NCBI GenBank assembly: GCA_026981645.1
Contig: JALSII010000021.1
Location: 1-64,000, forward strand
Source of the DNA: Hyphomicrobiales bacterium
GTDB lineage: Bacteria > Pseudomonadota > Alphaproteobacteria > Rhizobiales > Devosiaceae
Reading direction: 5' to 3'
Length of the DNA stretch: 64,000 nt
The position numbers and the translations under genes are program-made. Positions 40,103 through 49,064 of this stretch are shown piece after piece. Every line of letters begins with the position of its first letter. The stretch's first letter is position 1. Under the pieces are notes generated by a model. It saw only the letters and a list, made by a program, of their open reading frames with translations. It ran no database searches and had not been told where the DNA came from.

Positions 40103-40140
40103 CAAAAAAAAGCCAGCTCCCGAAAAATCAGGGGCTGGCT
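40103..40140 (-). terminator. Terminator for minus-strand transcript (pleD/ncRNA)
   Basis: AGCCAGCTCC (40111-40120) pairs with GGGGCTGGCT (40131-40140), ten pairs with one wobble. On the minus strand the stem is followed by eight U residues. It lies about 285 bases past the pleD stop, so it ends either a long pleD 3' UTR or a separate RNA. Confidence 0.8.
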
Positions 40141-40345
40141 AAAATTTGAGGCGCTGGCCCGAAGCGGGCTATTGAAGAGGCCACTCCACCCGCATTCGGG
40201 CCAGCAGTCCTACGGACTCAGGAATTGCGGCGGACCTGAGATATTCCGTAGGGACCGATCGCTCTGCCCAAAAAGAGCAGGGCGATGTCATTGCAAAATA
40301 GGCAACCCCGCCCCAGAAGCAATAGCAACACGCCTTGATGCCCGC
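40141..40345 (-). ncRNA. Candidate structured RNA downstream of pleD
   Basis: Bases 40141-40425 contain no credible ORF, yet the minus strand folds strongly: GTCCCTACGG...CCGTAGGAC around an inner CTCAGG/CCTGAG stem (about 40204-40254), and GGCCCGAA-GCGGG...CCCGC-TTCGGGCC (about 40155-40204). A true terminator follows at 40103-40140. A CtrA-like site (40359-40374) could drive it. It does not match 6S, SRP or tmRNA as I know them. It could instead be the pleD 3' UTR; the 5' end is a guess. Confidence 0.35.
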
Positions 40346-40358
40346 TATTTCACGAACG

Positions 40359-40374
40359 TTAGTAAAGCGTTAAC
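40359..40374. promoter_or_regulatory. Near-consensus CtrA-type site
   Basis: TTAG-TAAAGCG-TTAAC is one base from the CtrA full site TTAA-N7-TTAAC. It lies just past the pleD stop and ahead of the structured minus-strand region. CtrA control is inferred. Confidence 0.35.
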
Positions 40375-40425
40375 CTTACCTGTTAGCACATTGTGTTTAT
40401 TGGAAATTTATTTGGGCGAGACATT

Positions 40426-41796
40426 TCAGGCCGCGTCGAACACAACCCTGTTCCGGCCCAAATCCTTGGCCCGGTATAAAGCGTGGTCAGCGCGCTTGAG
40501 CAGGTTTTCTGGCGTGTCCCCTGCGGGATCGTTTAACGCAACCCCGACGCTGACGGTGATATTCACAGCCAGACCGGGTTCGATGGCAAACTCCACATCG
40601 GCAATGGCAGAGCGGACACGTTCAGCCACCACGTTTGCGCGTTGTTGGTTGGTGTCCGGCATCAACACAGCAAACTCTTCCCCCCCATAGCGGCAAGCAA
40701 GGTCCACACCGCGCACAGAACGCAACAGGCGTGAGGAAAACTCCTTGAGCACTTTATCTCCCGCGCCATGCCCGAATTTGTCATTGACCGATTTGAAAAG
40801 ATCAATATCCAAAATGAGCAGAGCCAGATCACGTTGCTGTTCCTGCGCCCTTTCCATCATCAGAAATAGATGGCGATCGAAATAGCGCCGGTTATAGAGG
40901 CCAGTCAGCCCGTCAATTATCGCCATGGCCAGCGTATGGTTTACGCTTTCGCGCAACTTTAGCGCATAGCGGTGTCGGCGAACCTGAGTGCGAACCCTGG
41001 CTGCCAGTTCATGTTTTTCAATCGGGGAATTGATAAAATCATTGACCCCGAGGTCAAGACCGCGAACTACCCGCGCCCTGTCGCCTTCATCGGCAATGAG
41101 AATAATGGGCAGATTTCTGGTTTGCTCCAGGGTGCGTAATTGAGAACACACCCGAAGCGGGTCAAAATCATTCAGGCGCATGGAAACCAGCGCAACCTCA
41201 TAACCCTTGTCCGCAACCTTCATTGCCACCGAGCTTGGGTCCCTGAGCACATCAACATCATGAGCTGACTCCAGGCAATTCTGGATTCTGGCGGCGCTGG
41301 TGTCATCGTCGTCAATCAGCAGCACCCGGGCGTTCTCGTCCGAAATTTCAGCAAGCGCCAGCCGGGCATCTTCATCAGCTATTTGTTGGCCGGTTTTTGT
41401 TCTTTCGCGCAGCTCATCCGTCAACACTTTGAGACGAACCAGGCTTCTCACCCGCGCCAGCAACTGCATGTCATCCGGGGGTTTGGTCAGAAAATCATCA
41501 GCCCCTGCTTCCAGGCCCTTTATACGGTCAGAGGGCTGATCAAGAGCAGTCACCATCACCACCGGAATATGACTGGTGGCCGAATTGCTTTTCAGCGCCC
41601 GGCAGACTTCAAAGCCATCCATGCCCGGCATCATCACATCAAGCAGAACGATATCAACAGACTGATTGGCGCAAATTTCCAGCGCCTCGGGGCCCGAACT
41701 CGCACTCAGCACATCGAAGTACTCGGCAGTGAGCCGGGCTTCAAGCAATTTTATGTTGACTGGAATATCGTCAACGACAAGCACACGGGCCGTCAT
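40426..41796 (-). CDS. pleD: PleD response regulator, diguanylate cyclase
   Basis: A 456-residue protein in the REC-REC-GGDEF order of Caulobacter PleD, where it makes c-di-GMP to drive the swarmer-to-stalked switch. The first receiver has Asp53 (IVLLDVMMPG) and acid pair Asp9/Asp10; the second lacks the phospho-Asp (VALVSMRLND) and serves dimerisation. The output domain has GGEEF at about 370 and an intact RGVD inhibition site nine residues before it. The ATG at 41796 has GGGGGAACA upstream. It follows divK by 51 bases on minus. Confidence 0.94.
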   Translation of the reverse strand: MTARVLVVDDIPVNIKLLEARLTAEYFDVLSASSGPEALEICANQSVDIVLLDVMMPGMDGFEVCRALKSNSATSHIPVVMVTALDQPSDRIKGLEAGADDFLTKPPDDMQLLARVRSLVRLKVLTDELRERTKTGQQIADEDARLALAEISDENARVLLIDDDDTSAARIQNCLESAHDVDVLRDPSSVAMKVADKGYEVALVSMRLNDFDPLRVCSQLRTLEQTRNLPIILIADEGDRARVVRGLDLGVNDFINSPIEKHELAARVRTQVRRHRYALKLRESVNHTLAMAIIDGLTGLYNRRYFDRHLFLMMERAQEQQRDLALLILDIDLFKSVNDKFGHGAGDKVLKEFSSRLLRSVRGVDLACRYGGEEFAVLMPDTNQQRANVVAERVRSAIADVEFAIEPGLAVNITVSVGVALNDPAGDTPENLLKRADHALYRAKDLGRNRVVFDAA

Positions 41797-41847
41797 GTTG
41801 TTCCCCCGACGCAATACAAATTTAGGGTCCAGACTCTATCTGGAAAT

Positions 41848-42222
41848 CTATTTTCCGGGACCAATATAGCTGGCAATGGTTTCCAAAAAGTGAGGTATTG
41901 AAATGGGCTTGGAGATATAGCCCTCACACCCCCCCGCCAGAATGCGTTCCTCATCACCCTTCATGGCAAAAGCTGTAACAGCAACAACCGGAATGTGACG
42001 CAGCGCCTCGTCCTCCTTGAGCCATTTTGTCACCTCAAGCCCCGAGACCTCGGGCAGTTGAATATCCATCAGAATAAGGTCCGGCATGTGTGCGCGCGCC
42101 AGATCCAGAGCTTCCATACCGTTTTGGGTCTGGATGATGTCATAGCCCTGACTATCCAGAAGGTCGTGGAAAAGCTTCATATTGAGCTCATTGTCTTCCA
42201 CAATCATGACCGTTTTTGACAT
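41848..42222 (-). CDS. divK: DivK single-domain response regulator
   Basis: A 124-residue receiver with no output domain. Acidic residues EDN at 9-11, phospho-Asp in [14 protein letters not shown] (about 53), Thr in [12 protein letters not shown] and the Lys after it are all present. In alphaproteobacteria DivK is phosphorylated by DivJ/PleC and acts through CckA to lower CtrA activity. GGGGGAG lies just before the ATG. Upstream of pleD in the usual divK-pleD operon. Confidence 0.95.
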   Translation of the reverse strand: MSKTVMIVEDNELNMKLFHDLLDSQGYDIIQTQNGMEALDLARAHMPDLILMDIQLPEVSGLEVTKWLKEDEALRHIPVVAVTAFAMKGDEERILAGGCEGYISKPISIPHFLETIASYIGPGK

Positions 42223-42450
42223 GCATCTCCCCCGGAACCCTTGCGTTCTGGCGCCATAAAACCCACGTCGCCCCTCAGCCTGAGGGCTAACACCAATATC
42301 TTACGAAAGAACAAAGCATCATGTTGATAATATGAACGGAACAAAAAGTGTACAAAAATCGATGCTTCGGTAAGATTGCACTGGACAAACTTGCGCAATG
42401 CAACTGATAATCATCACTGAATTGAGTGGTGGATACGGCAAAAGGTGAGC

Positions 42451-42717
42451 ATGTCTGAAGAAAAGGAAACCATGGAATTGGCTGGGGCCGGCATAGATTA
42501 TCTGGCTTCGGACCCCGAAGAACTGGGGCGATTTCTGGGAATAACGGGCTTTGATGTGCAGGGGTTTCGCGATGCGTTGGGCAGCAGGGAAATGGCAAGC
42601 GCCATCCTTGACTATTTTGCTTCCAACGAGCCCTCACTTTTGGCCATGTGCGCCAACAGGGGTATAAGTGTTGAACGTTTTATGCGGTGCTGGCACGCCC
42701 AGAACCGCACCATGTGA
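42451..42717 (+). CDS. DUF3572 family protein
   Basis: An 88-residue acidic helical protein of the DUF3572 family, found next to divK and dinB in rhizobia. ELAGAGIDYLASDPEELGRFLG and LDYFASNEPSLLAMCANRG are typical. No function is known. I chose the ATG at 42451 with AAAGG five bases upstream; a GTG at 42445 would add two residues and have a weaker site. Divergent from divK and six bases ahead of dinB. Confidence 0.85.
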   Translation: MSEEKETMELAGAGIDYLASDPEELGRFLGITGFDVQGFRDALGSREMASAILDYFASNEPSLLAMCANRGISVERFMRCWHAQNRTM

Positions 42718-42723
42718 TCCCCC

Positions 42724-44082
42724 GTGAAAACTTTCCCTCACCTGTGCCGGGATTGTTTTGAGGAGTTTTCCGCTCCGGGGGAACAAAATCACTGCCCCGG
42801 TTGCGGCTCATCGCGAGTTCTGGCCCACGCCGAACTTGACAGGCTGAGCATGGCCCATATTGATTGCGACGCCTTTTTTGCCTCGGTCGAAAAACGCGAC
42901 AATCCCGAATTGATAGACAAGCCTCTCATCATCGGCGGCGGGCAGCGGGGTGTCGTGGCCACCTGTTGCTATATCGCCCGCATGTCGGGCGTGCATTCCG
43001 CAATGCCCATGTTCAAGGCACGCAAAAAATGCCCTGAAGCTGTAATCATAAAGCCGCAAATGGAAAAATATGTGCGAGTCAGTAAAGAAATTCGCAAGCT
43101 GATGGAAGCTCTTTCCCCCCTGGTGGAGCCCCTTTCCATAGACGAGGCCTTTGTTGATCTGGCCGGCACCCAGGCGCTGCACAAGGCTTCTCCAGCCAGA
43201 GTTCTGGCCCGCTTTGCCAAAACAGTTGAAAATGAAATCGGCGTTTCGGTATCCATTGGTCTTTCCCATAACAAGTTCCTCGCAAAAATCGCCTCGGACC
43301 TGGACAAGCCACGCGGCATGGCTCTCATTGGCAAAAAGGAAACCATGACCCTGCTGGCCCCCAAACCCATTTCGATAATTTACGGCGTTGGCAAAGTGTT
43401 CGCACAAAAACTGCGGCAGGACGGATTTGTCACCATCGGCCAGTTGCAGGACCATGACCCCGACGATCTTGCCCGGCGTTATGGTGAAATGGGTGCACGC
43501 CTGGCGCGCCTTTCCAGAGGCATCGACAAGAGACGTTTGAGCGTTGGCACCAGCACCAAATCCATCAGCACAGAAACAACATTCAATCGTGATATTTCAC
43601 GTGCCGACCTGCTCACCAACCATTTGCTTGCGCTAAGCGAGAAGGTGTCTGAACGCATGAAAAAAAAGGGGCTTGCGGGCAATACCGTCACACTGAAACT
43701 AAAGACCGCCGGTTTTCGCTCCCGCACCCGTGCCCGGCACCTTTCCCCCCCCACCCAGCTGGCCCACGTCATTTATGAATCAGGCAGATCCCTTCTGGAA
43801 CGGGAAGCGGACGGAACCCCCTTTCGTCTGATCGGGATTGCAATGAGCGGGCTTGAAAAGGCAAGTGCTGACGATCCAGCCGACTTGCTGGAGCCCCGGA
43901 TTGCCCGCAAAGCAGCCGCAGAACGTGCCATGGACAAGGTGCGCACAAGATTTGGCCGTAATGCGGTTGTCAGGGGGCAACTTTACCGGCAAAAAAGACA
44001 AAAAGACGCGACCGCCCCACGCCGGACGCCTGCGCCCGGCGCGCACCCCCTCAGTCCAGATGCCAGGGAAAAACAAAAATGA
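42724..44082 (+). CDS. dinB: DNA polymerase IV with N-terminal zinc ribbon
   Basis: A 452-residue Y-family translesion polymerase. An added N-terminal CxxC-x12-CxxC (Cys8, Cys11, Cys24, Cys27) likely binds zinc, a feature I recall in rhizobial DinB. The palm begins MAHIDCDAFFASVEKRDNP with Asp47 and Asp49, and the second catalytic pair is PLSIDEAFVDL. GLSHNKFLAKIASDLDKP and the little-finger domain (about 290-395) follow. The C-terminal tail is basic. Starts at a GTG six bases after DUF3572. Confidence 0.94.
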   Translation: MKTFPHLCRDCFEEFSAPGEQNHCPGCGSSRVLAHAELDRLSMAHIDCDAFFASVEKRDNPELIDKPLIIGGGQRGVVATCCYIARMSGVHSAMPMFKARKKCPEAVIIKPQMEKYVRVSKEIRKLMEALSPLVEPLSIDEAFVDLAGTQALHKASPARVLARFAKTVENEIGVSVSIGLSHNKFLAKIASDLDKPRGMALIGKKETMTLLAPKPISIIYGVGKVFAQKLRQDGFVTIGQLQDHDPDDLARRYGEMGARLARLSRGIDKRRLSVGTSTKSISTETTFNRDISRADLLTNHLLALSEKVSERMKKKGLAGNTVTLKLKTAGFRSRTRARHLSPPTQLAHVIYESGRSLLEREADGTPFRLIGIAMSGLEKASADDPADLLEPRIARKAAAERAMDKVRTRFGRNAVVRGQLYRQKRQKDATAPRRTPAPGAHPLSPDAREKQK

Positions 44083-44546
44083 ACAACCCAAACGAAAACC
44101 TTGCTGCCCTTGGCCTTGAATTGCCCGTTCCGGCAGCGCCTCTGGCTGCCTATGTGCCAGTATCCAGAACCGGAAAGCTGATATTTGTGTCCGGCCAGTT
44201 GTCGATGGATGCGCAAGGAATAATCAAAGGCACCCTGGGGCTTGATATGGACGTGGAACAGGCGCAAATCGCCGCCCGCAGCGCCGCTCTTGGTGTGCTT
44301 GCGCAAATTGTGCACACCGCCAATGTTCCCCTTTCAGAAATCTCACGAGTGGTCAAACTCTCGATTTTTGTGGCCTCCGCCCCGGATTTTTTTGAACATC
44401 ATCTGGTTGCCAATGGGGCTTCTGAACTGCTCGCAAATGTGCTTGGAGACAGGGGGAAACACGCCCGCGCCGCTTTTGGTGTTGCCGCTCTTCCCATGGG
44501 CGCAGCTATTGAGGTTGAAGCCGTAGTTGAAGTGATGAGTGACTGA
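44079..44546 (+). CDS. RidA (YjgF/UK114) family protein
   Basis: A 155-residue RidA-family protein, a trimeric fold that hydrolyses reactive enamine/imine intermediates in the archetype. GLELPVPAAPLAAYVPVSRTGKLIFVSGQ leads in, and AFGVAALPMGAAIEVEAVVEV closes. The catalytic Arg expected in the ARxAxGV stretch is present as RAAFGVAAL, close to family use. It belongs to the longer RidA subgroup, whose substrate is unknown. ATG overlaps dinB's stop by four bases, and GDPD overlaps its own end. Confidence 0.85.
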   Translation: MNNPNENLAALGLELPVPAAPLAAYVPVSRTGKLIFVSGQLSMDAQGIIKGTLGLDMDVEQAQIAARSAALGVLAQIVHTANVPLSEISRVVKLSIFVASAPDFFEHHLVANGASELLANVLGDRGKHARAAFGVAALPMGAAIEVEAVVEVMSD

Positions 44547-45321
44547 GAAAGTGACTGAACTGGAAAGAATTTTTGCGAACCCCATCGCGCACCGGGGCCT
44601 GCACGACCGCTCCAAAGGGGTGATTGAAAACTCGCGAACGGCGTTCGCCCGCGCGCTTAAAGCCGGTTATGCCATTGAGTGCGATCTGCAGTTGAGCGGT
44701 GACAGCGAAGCGATGGTTTTCCACGATTATGAGTTGGGGCGCCTCACCCGTCAGGTCGGATTGTTTTCAAAACTCAGCGCAGGTCAGTTGACCCGAATTC
44801 GCCTCACGGCCAGCAGGAAAGGCGATACGCCCTTGCGCTTTGTCGAGCTTCTAAAGCTTGTTGACGAAAAAGTGCCGCTGGTCGTTGAGCTTAAACACCA
44901 GAGGGACGGACGCAATTCTGAACTGGCCCGCGTGGCTGTTAGCGCCCTCAAAGACTATGCCGGCCCACTGGTGTTCAAGTCGTTCAATCCAAAACTTCTC
45001 GGGCATGTGCGTGCTGCGGGCTTCACTGGGCCTCTCGGAATAATTGTGGATCTGGTGCCAGCAGAAGAGAAGCATTACGCTTCACTCACCGCTCTGCAAC
45101 GTTTCAGCCTGCGCCACTTGCTGCATTACCCCAAATCTAAATTCGATTTTATTTCGGCCCATCACAAGGCATTGAGGCAACCTGCAATCCGCCTGTTCCG
45201 GAAGCTGGGGTTTCCGGTGATGACCTGGACAATCAGCTCCTACGAGATCGAGCGCACCACAAGAGGTTTTGCCGACCAGATCGTGTTTGAGAACTACCTG
45301 CCCTTTGTTGCCAAAAAGTAG
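44539..45321 (+). CDS. Glycerophosphodiester phosphodiesterase
   Basis: A 260-residue TIM-barrel GDPD with no signal peptide, so it acts in the cytoplasm on lipid head-group diesters to release glycerol-3-phosphate. The catalytic set is visible: AHRG with the first His, NSRTAF, ECDLQLSGD with Glu/Asp, MVFHDYEL with the second His, and VELKHQ for the metal Glu. Starts at GTG 44539, overlapping the RidA stop; GTG 44551 is an alternative. Last gene of the dinB run before the carbohydrate block. Confidence 0.88.
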   Translation: MTEKVTELERIFANPIAHRGLHDRSKGVIENSRTAFARALKAGYAIECDLQLSGDSEAMVFHDYELGRLTRQVGLFSKLSAGQLTRIRLTASRKGDTPLRFVELLKLVDEKVPLVVELKHQRDGRNSELARVAVSALKDYAGPLVFKSFNPKLLGHVRAAGFTGPLGIIVDLVPAEEKHYASLTALQRFSLRHLLHYPKSKFDFISAHHKALRQPAIRLFRKLGFPVMTWTISSYEIERTTRGFADQIVFENYLPFVAKK

Positions 45322-45566
45322 GGATCAGGCTTTGTTATCTGACAAAATTCTACCACAAAAACTCTGCAAGAGAATATCGAAACCTGTGAGTTCTCCGCCA
45401 GTCCATTGATGGGGCGTGCATTGGTCTTGCTTGCGTCGACGCCGACTGAATTCGTGACAAAGGCTTCTGCAGACATACCGGCTGCACGAGGTGTCGAGAA
45501 CAAGCTCAAGGACACTGCACCAAATTGGAACAAGGTTGGCGCACATTGCAGAAGCGGAGCTAGAGT
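45322..45566. other. Intergenic junction before carbohydrate block
   Basis: A 245-base gap with no convincing gene. It contains a 58-codon ATG frame (45409-45585) without RBS and no family match. No transposon end, inverted repeat or tRNA is seen. It may be a joint where the surface-polysaccharide genes were added, and probably holds their promoter. Confidence 0.4.
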
Positions 45567-46688
45567 GTGCCAGATATCTCCATAATTATTCCATTCTATC
45601 GGGAGCTGGCCTTTGTCCAGGCAGCCCTTAATTCCATACTCGGCCAGGGGCTTGCTGATTTTGAAATAATTATTGTCAATGACAACCCTGACTATGAAGC
45701 CAAGGAGTTTCTGGAAAAAAATGTGGCCTTGGATTGCGTCCGCTTTATTCATCAGCATACAAATGGCGGCCTTTCTGCCGCGCGAAACGCCGGAATAAAA
45801 GCCGCAACGGGAACCTATCTCGCCTTTTTGGATGCTGATGACTATTTTTTGCCAGGGGGCCTTAAGGCCCAGCTTGATCTGGCTTTGCAATCTCAGGCAG
45901 AACTGATCCATGCTCCTTTTCTTGCTGGGAATGAACGCGTCAATCAGGCCCATTCGGACCTGACCTCAAATATTATTGACGAGACCTGTTTTGCCTTTGA
46001 TGCGCCCGAGAAAAGTTTTTCCCAGGTCCCCGAGCTGCAACTGATTGTTGCGCCGTGGAAATTTCTGCACAGACGCGAGTTTATGATTGAGAATGGCCTG
46101 CTCTTTGACTCCGAGCTTCGAAAATTCGAGGACAGGCCCTTTGTACTTGCAAATCTTCTGACCAGGAGCCGCATCGCGTTTTATTCAAAACCGACCCGCG
46201 TTTGGCGAAAACGAACCGGGTCGATCTCCTCCACAAGAAAAACTGACGCAGATTTTGAAGACATGTGCATCAGTATCAGCCGCTGCTTCAAAACGCTCGA
46301 CACCAAACCTGCCGGTTTCTTTCACACTGCCAACATCCCGGAGATGAACCTTATAGAAATGCGCGAAATCATGCATACTCTGAGCCGGGCCATCGGGGGA
46401 ACCGAGTTGCTCGGCATTGCTGCAAGCGAACGCAACAGCAGCGAAGTCGTGCGTAAAACTCTCAGCGCCTGTGCCAAAAGACAGCTCCCCAACCCGGCTT
46501 TCGCGCGGGACACTGTCGCCCGACATACACTGACATATTTGCGCCGCCGCTTTATCCATATTGGCTTCACTGAAGCTGCATTCTTTCAATTATGGGAGGA
46601 TATGGCCGAGCAGCGCTGGAGCAAGCTCAAAGGCTCAGCGATGATCTCCAACCTCATCGCAGCACAAAAGGCCGATATACGGCACTAG
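45567..46688 (+). CDS. GT2-family glycosyltransferase
   Basis: A 373-residue transferase with an N-terminal GT-A fold: ISIIIPFYRELAFVQAALNSI opens it and the nucleotide-sugar/metal DxD lies at Asp89-Asp91 (FLDADDYF). The acidic IIVNDNPD (about 35-42) is the nucleotide pocket. The C-terminal half is unassigned, with no membrane span. Substrate sugar and acceptor cannot be predicted. A GTG start is set by GGAG seven bases upstream. First gene of a block with a sulfotransferase-like protein and two more GT2 enzymes. Confidence 0.87.
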   Translation: MPDISIIIPFYRELAFVQAALNSILGQGLADFEIIIVNDNPDYEAKEFLEKNVALDCVRFIHQHTNGGLSAARNAGIKAATGTYLAFLDADDYFLPGGLKAQLDLALQSQAELIHAPFLAGNERVNQAHSDLTSNIIDETCFAFDAPEKSFSQVPELQLIVAPWKFLHRREFMIENGLLFDSELRKFEDRPFVLANLLTRSRIAFYSKPTRVWRKRTGSISSTRKTDADFEDMCISISRCFKTLDTKPAGFFHTANIPEMNLIEMREIMHTLSRAIGGTELLGIAASERNSSEVVRKTLSACAKRQLPNPAFARDTVARHTLTYLRRRFIHIGFTEAAFFQLWEDMAEQRWSKLKGSAMISNLIAAQKADIRH

Positions 46689-46748
46689 GACCTGGTTTGT
46701 GTTGTCTGTGTCCTTGACTGGAGAGGCACTTATGTCCAGTGAAGTCAT

Positions 46749-47891
46749 ATGAAGCTCACACTACACATCGGCCTGCACAAAACCGGCACGACTTTTTTGC
46801 AGCGCCAGTTTATCCGGCAGTCGGAACAACTGGCTCAACAGGGCTGGCTGTTTCCACAGACCGGATTCACCGACCATTCCAGCCAAGCCGCCAAGTCTGA
46901 AGCCACACCCGGCCATCAGGGCATCGTAAACGCGGCTCTGGCCGGCAATGCTCGGCTGCGTAAAAAGCTGCTCCAGGAAATTGAAAGCGCCAGGTGCGAA
47001 AACGTCCTGATCAGCTGCGAAAATTTGAGCTTCCCGTTCTTGCTCCCGGAGCAGCGCGCAATGCGGATGGAAAAAATCAGATCCTTTTTTTCAAACTTCA
47101 AAAACATTGAAATCATCGCTGTCCTGCGCCGCCCGGACAGCTATCTTGAATCTCTGTACAGAGAACGGGTCGTAAGTCTTGAAACACGCGAAAGCCGCAC
47201 CGCCATGCATTTTGCAGAATCGGTGAGCAGCTGCGTGCTGAACTTTTCCGAGATGCTGGACCCCTGGCGGGAATTATCCAGCAACAGCCTCAGACTATTC
47301 TCCTACGAGGCCTTACGAGACCAGTCGGATTATCTCTCAGCCTTTGCGGGCGAGCTGGGGATTGTGCTGAACACCTCCCAAGAGTCTCATAAAAAAATAT
47401 ATTCATCCCCGGGGCGCCAGTCTATTGAACTTGTACGGCTGGCCAATGCTCTGGGTGGCAGCGACGCCCTGCACAGGGCGACCCTTTCTCCCTTTTTGCA
47501 GGCGGCGGCCCATTATGAGAATACAACACCGAACCTCTCTGTTCTGTCCCCCCTGTTTCGCGAAAGCCTGCTTGATATCGTTCAGGCCTCTTCACAGGGG
47601 TTTCTTGCCCAATTCGGGTTGAACTGGGACTTCAACGCCATGCGCGCGCAAATCGACGCTGAAAAATCCACCTGGTCACCCATGGACAATATCAACACAA
47701 AGCTGGTTGAAACCTACGCTTCCTTTGGCCAAACAGCGCACGACCTGCGCAAATCAAAAGGTTTGGCCCAGGCGGTCAGGCGAGTTATTCTGAAGCCCGG
47801 CATACGCGATCCTTTGCTAAGGGTTTATGGCGCGCTCCCGGACCGGGGGAAACAACTGGCCCGCTCATTCTACTCGCGTTGGGGCCGATGA
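46749..47891 (+). CDS. Sulfotransferase-like P-loop protein
   Basis: A 380-residue protein whose N-terminus LHIGLHKTGTTFLQ (5-18) matches the PAPS 5'-phosphosulfate loop of sulfotransferases. The later VLRRPDSYLESLYRE (about 119-133) fits the 3'-phosphate-binding RxxxxSxxS-like segment. It probably transfers sulfate to a glycan or lipid made by its neighbours, though members of this group are often just called hypothetical. A linker and basic C-terminus follow. It overlaps the next GT2 gene by four bases. Confidence 0.75.
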   Translation: MKLTLHIGLHKTGTTFLQRQFIRQSEQLAQQGWLFPQTGFTDHSSQAAKSEATPGHQGIVNAALAGNARLRKKLLQEIESARCENVLISCENLSFPFLLPEQRAMRMEKIRSFFSNFKNIEIIAVLRRPDSYLESLYRERVVSLETRESRTAMHFAESVSSCVLNFSEMLDPWRELSSNSLRLFSYEALRDQSDYLSAFAGELGIVLNTSQESHKKIYSSPGRQSIELVRLANALGGSDALHRATLSPFLQAAAHYENTTPNLSVLSPLFRESLLDIVQASSQGFLAQFGLNWDFNAMRAQIDAEKSTWSPMDNINTKLVETYASFGQTAHDLRKSKGLAQAVRRVILKPGIRDPLLRVYGALPDRGKQLARSFYSRWGR

Positions 47892-49030
47892 ACGTTTCCC
47901 CTGTATTTTTTACTGTTGTCATCCCTCATTTTAACGCGAACGCAAAAGAGTTGACACGCGCCCTTCACTCGGTGGTTTCACAAGCCGGATCCGGGTTGCA
48001 AATTCAGATCGTCTGCATCGATGATGGAAGCGAAACGAATTCCGCCCGAATTGCCGCTGAACTGTTCAAGAGCTATCAGAGCCGCCCCCATATCGATCTT
48101 GAAGCCATCACACACACCCATAACCAGGGTCTGGCCGCAGCACGCAATACCGGCATTGATGCCGCAAAAGGGCAGTATCTGCTGTTTCTGGATAGCGACG
48201 ACTGGTTTCTGCCCGGCGTGCTTGAAAAACTGACAGCATACCTGAAATCACATGAGCCAGAACTGGCCCTGCTCCAGACCGCACTCGTTTCCACCTCTGA
48301 AACCAAGCAGAAGTATGGGGTCTGTGCTGCCGACACGGCCATTGCTCTGGCGTCCCCCAGTGCCCCCGAAATGGTGTCCCCCGCCACACTTCCTGAATTG
48401 TCGCTTGCCCTCTCCTCCTGGGCCCAGGTTTACAGCGTCGATTTTCTCCGCCGCACCAGCCTTAAATTCGACCCGGTGCTTCGTCGCTGGGAGGATCGCC
48501 CCTTTCTGGTCGCTTCCCAATTGCAGGCGAAGGGCATTTTGCTGGTGCCGCTATTGGCACGCGCCTATTTTGTGCCGGCAAAGAGTAAAAAGTCAGGCTC
48601 GATTACCAGGAGCGGACTGCACCCCATGGACGCGCTCTACATGGCGCGCCATATCAAAGGTGTCCGAAAACTCTTGCGCCGCTACTGGAGCCGATCAATA
48701 TCCGCATATGAAGCGCAACACTTCTGGCAAAGTGTAGCGCGTTTTTATTCAATTGTCGGAGGCTCCGCCTGGTTGCGCCTCACCCATGACAAAAAAATGC
48801 GCAAGCTGGTTGCCGCCTCATCCCTTGGCCTTTGGCAATGGGGAAATGAACTTGGTGTGCAACTGTCGCCACCGCTCGGCACATTACCCTTTGCTCGCTT
48901 TCCTGCAGGCGCCAGAAACTATCTTCTCTGGTCATTGGGGCAGGCCCGGAACCCCGCAGGCCTGACTAATCTGGCCCTGCTCTTTGCCCTTGTGGCCCTT
49001 GTCAGACGCATCCGGCAGGGAATACGCTGA
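47888..49030 (+). CDS. GT2-family glycosyltransferase
   Basis: A 380-residue transferase with the same layout as the first: TVVIPHFNANAKELTRAL, CIDDGSETNSARI, LAAARNTGIDAAKGQYLLFLDSDDWF with DxD at Asp102-Asp104, and a WxDRPF-type block (RWEDRPFLVAS) shared with the 45567 gene (KFEDRPFVLAN). The two are probably paralogues. A hydrophobic stretch near the C-terminus (about 357-375) could be a membrane anchor. The ATG at 47888 overlaps the sulfotransferase-like stop. Confidence 0.87.
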   Translation: MNVSPVFFTVVIPHFNANAKELTRALHSVVSQAGSGLQIQIVCIDDGSETNSARIAAELFKSYQSRPHIDLEAITHTHNQGLAAARNTGIDAAKGQYLLFLDSDDWFLPGVLEKLTAYLKSHEPELALLQTALVSTSETKQKYGVCAADTAIALASPSAPEMVSPATLPELSLALSSWAQVYSVDFLRRTSLKFDPVLRRWEDRPFLVASQLQAKGILLVPLLARAYFVPAKSKKSGSITRSGLHPMDALYMARHIKGVRKLLRRYWSRSISAYEAQHFWQSVARFYSIVGGSAWLRLTHDKKMRKLVAASSLGLWQWGNELGVQLSPPLGTLPFARFPAGARNYLLWSLGQARNPAGLTNLALLFALVALVRRIRQGIR

Positions 49031-49064
49031 TACGCTTAAAAAACAGGTGGTTCAACACAGACAG

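Noticed and set aside
40141-40345. 6S RNA, SRP RNA or tmRNA
   Set aside because: The structured region lacks the 6S central bubble context, the SRP GGAAGCAG tetraloop signature and any tmRNA tag; left as an unassigned candidate.
45409-45585. 58-codon plus-strand ATG frame before the first GT2 gene
   Set aside because: No RBS, overlaps the GT2 start, no family resemblance; likely chance in a 245-base gap.
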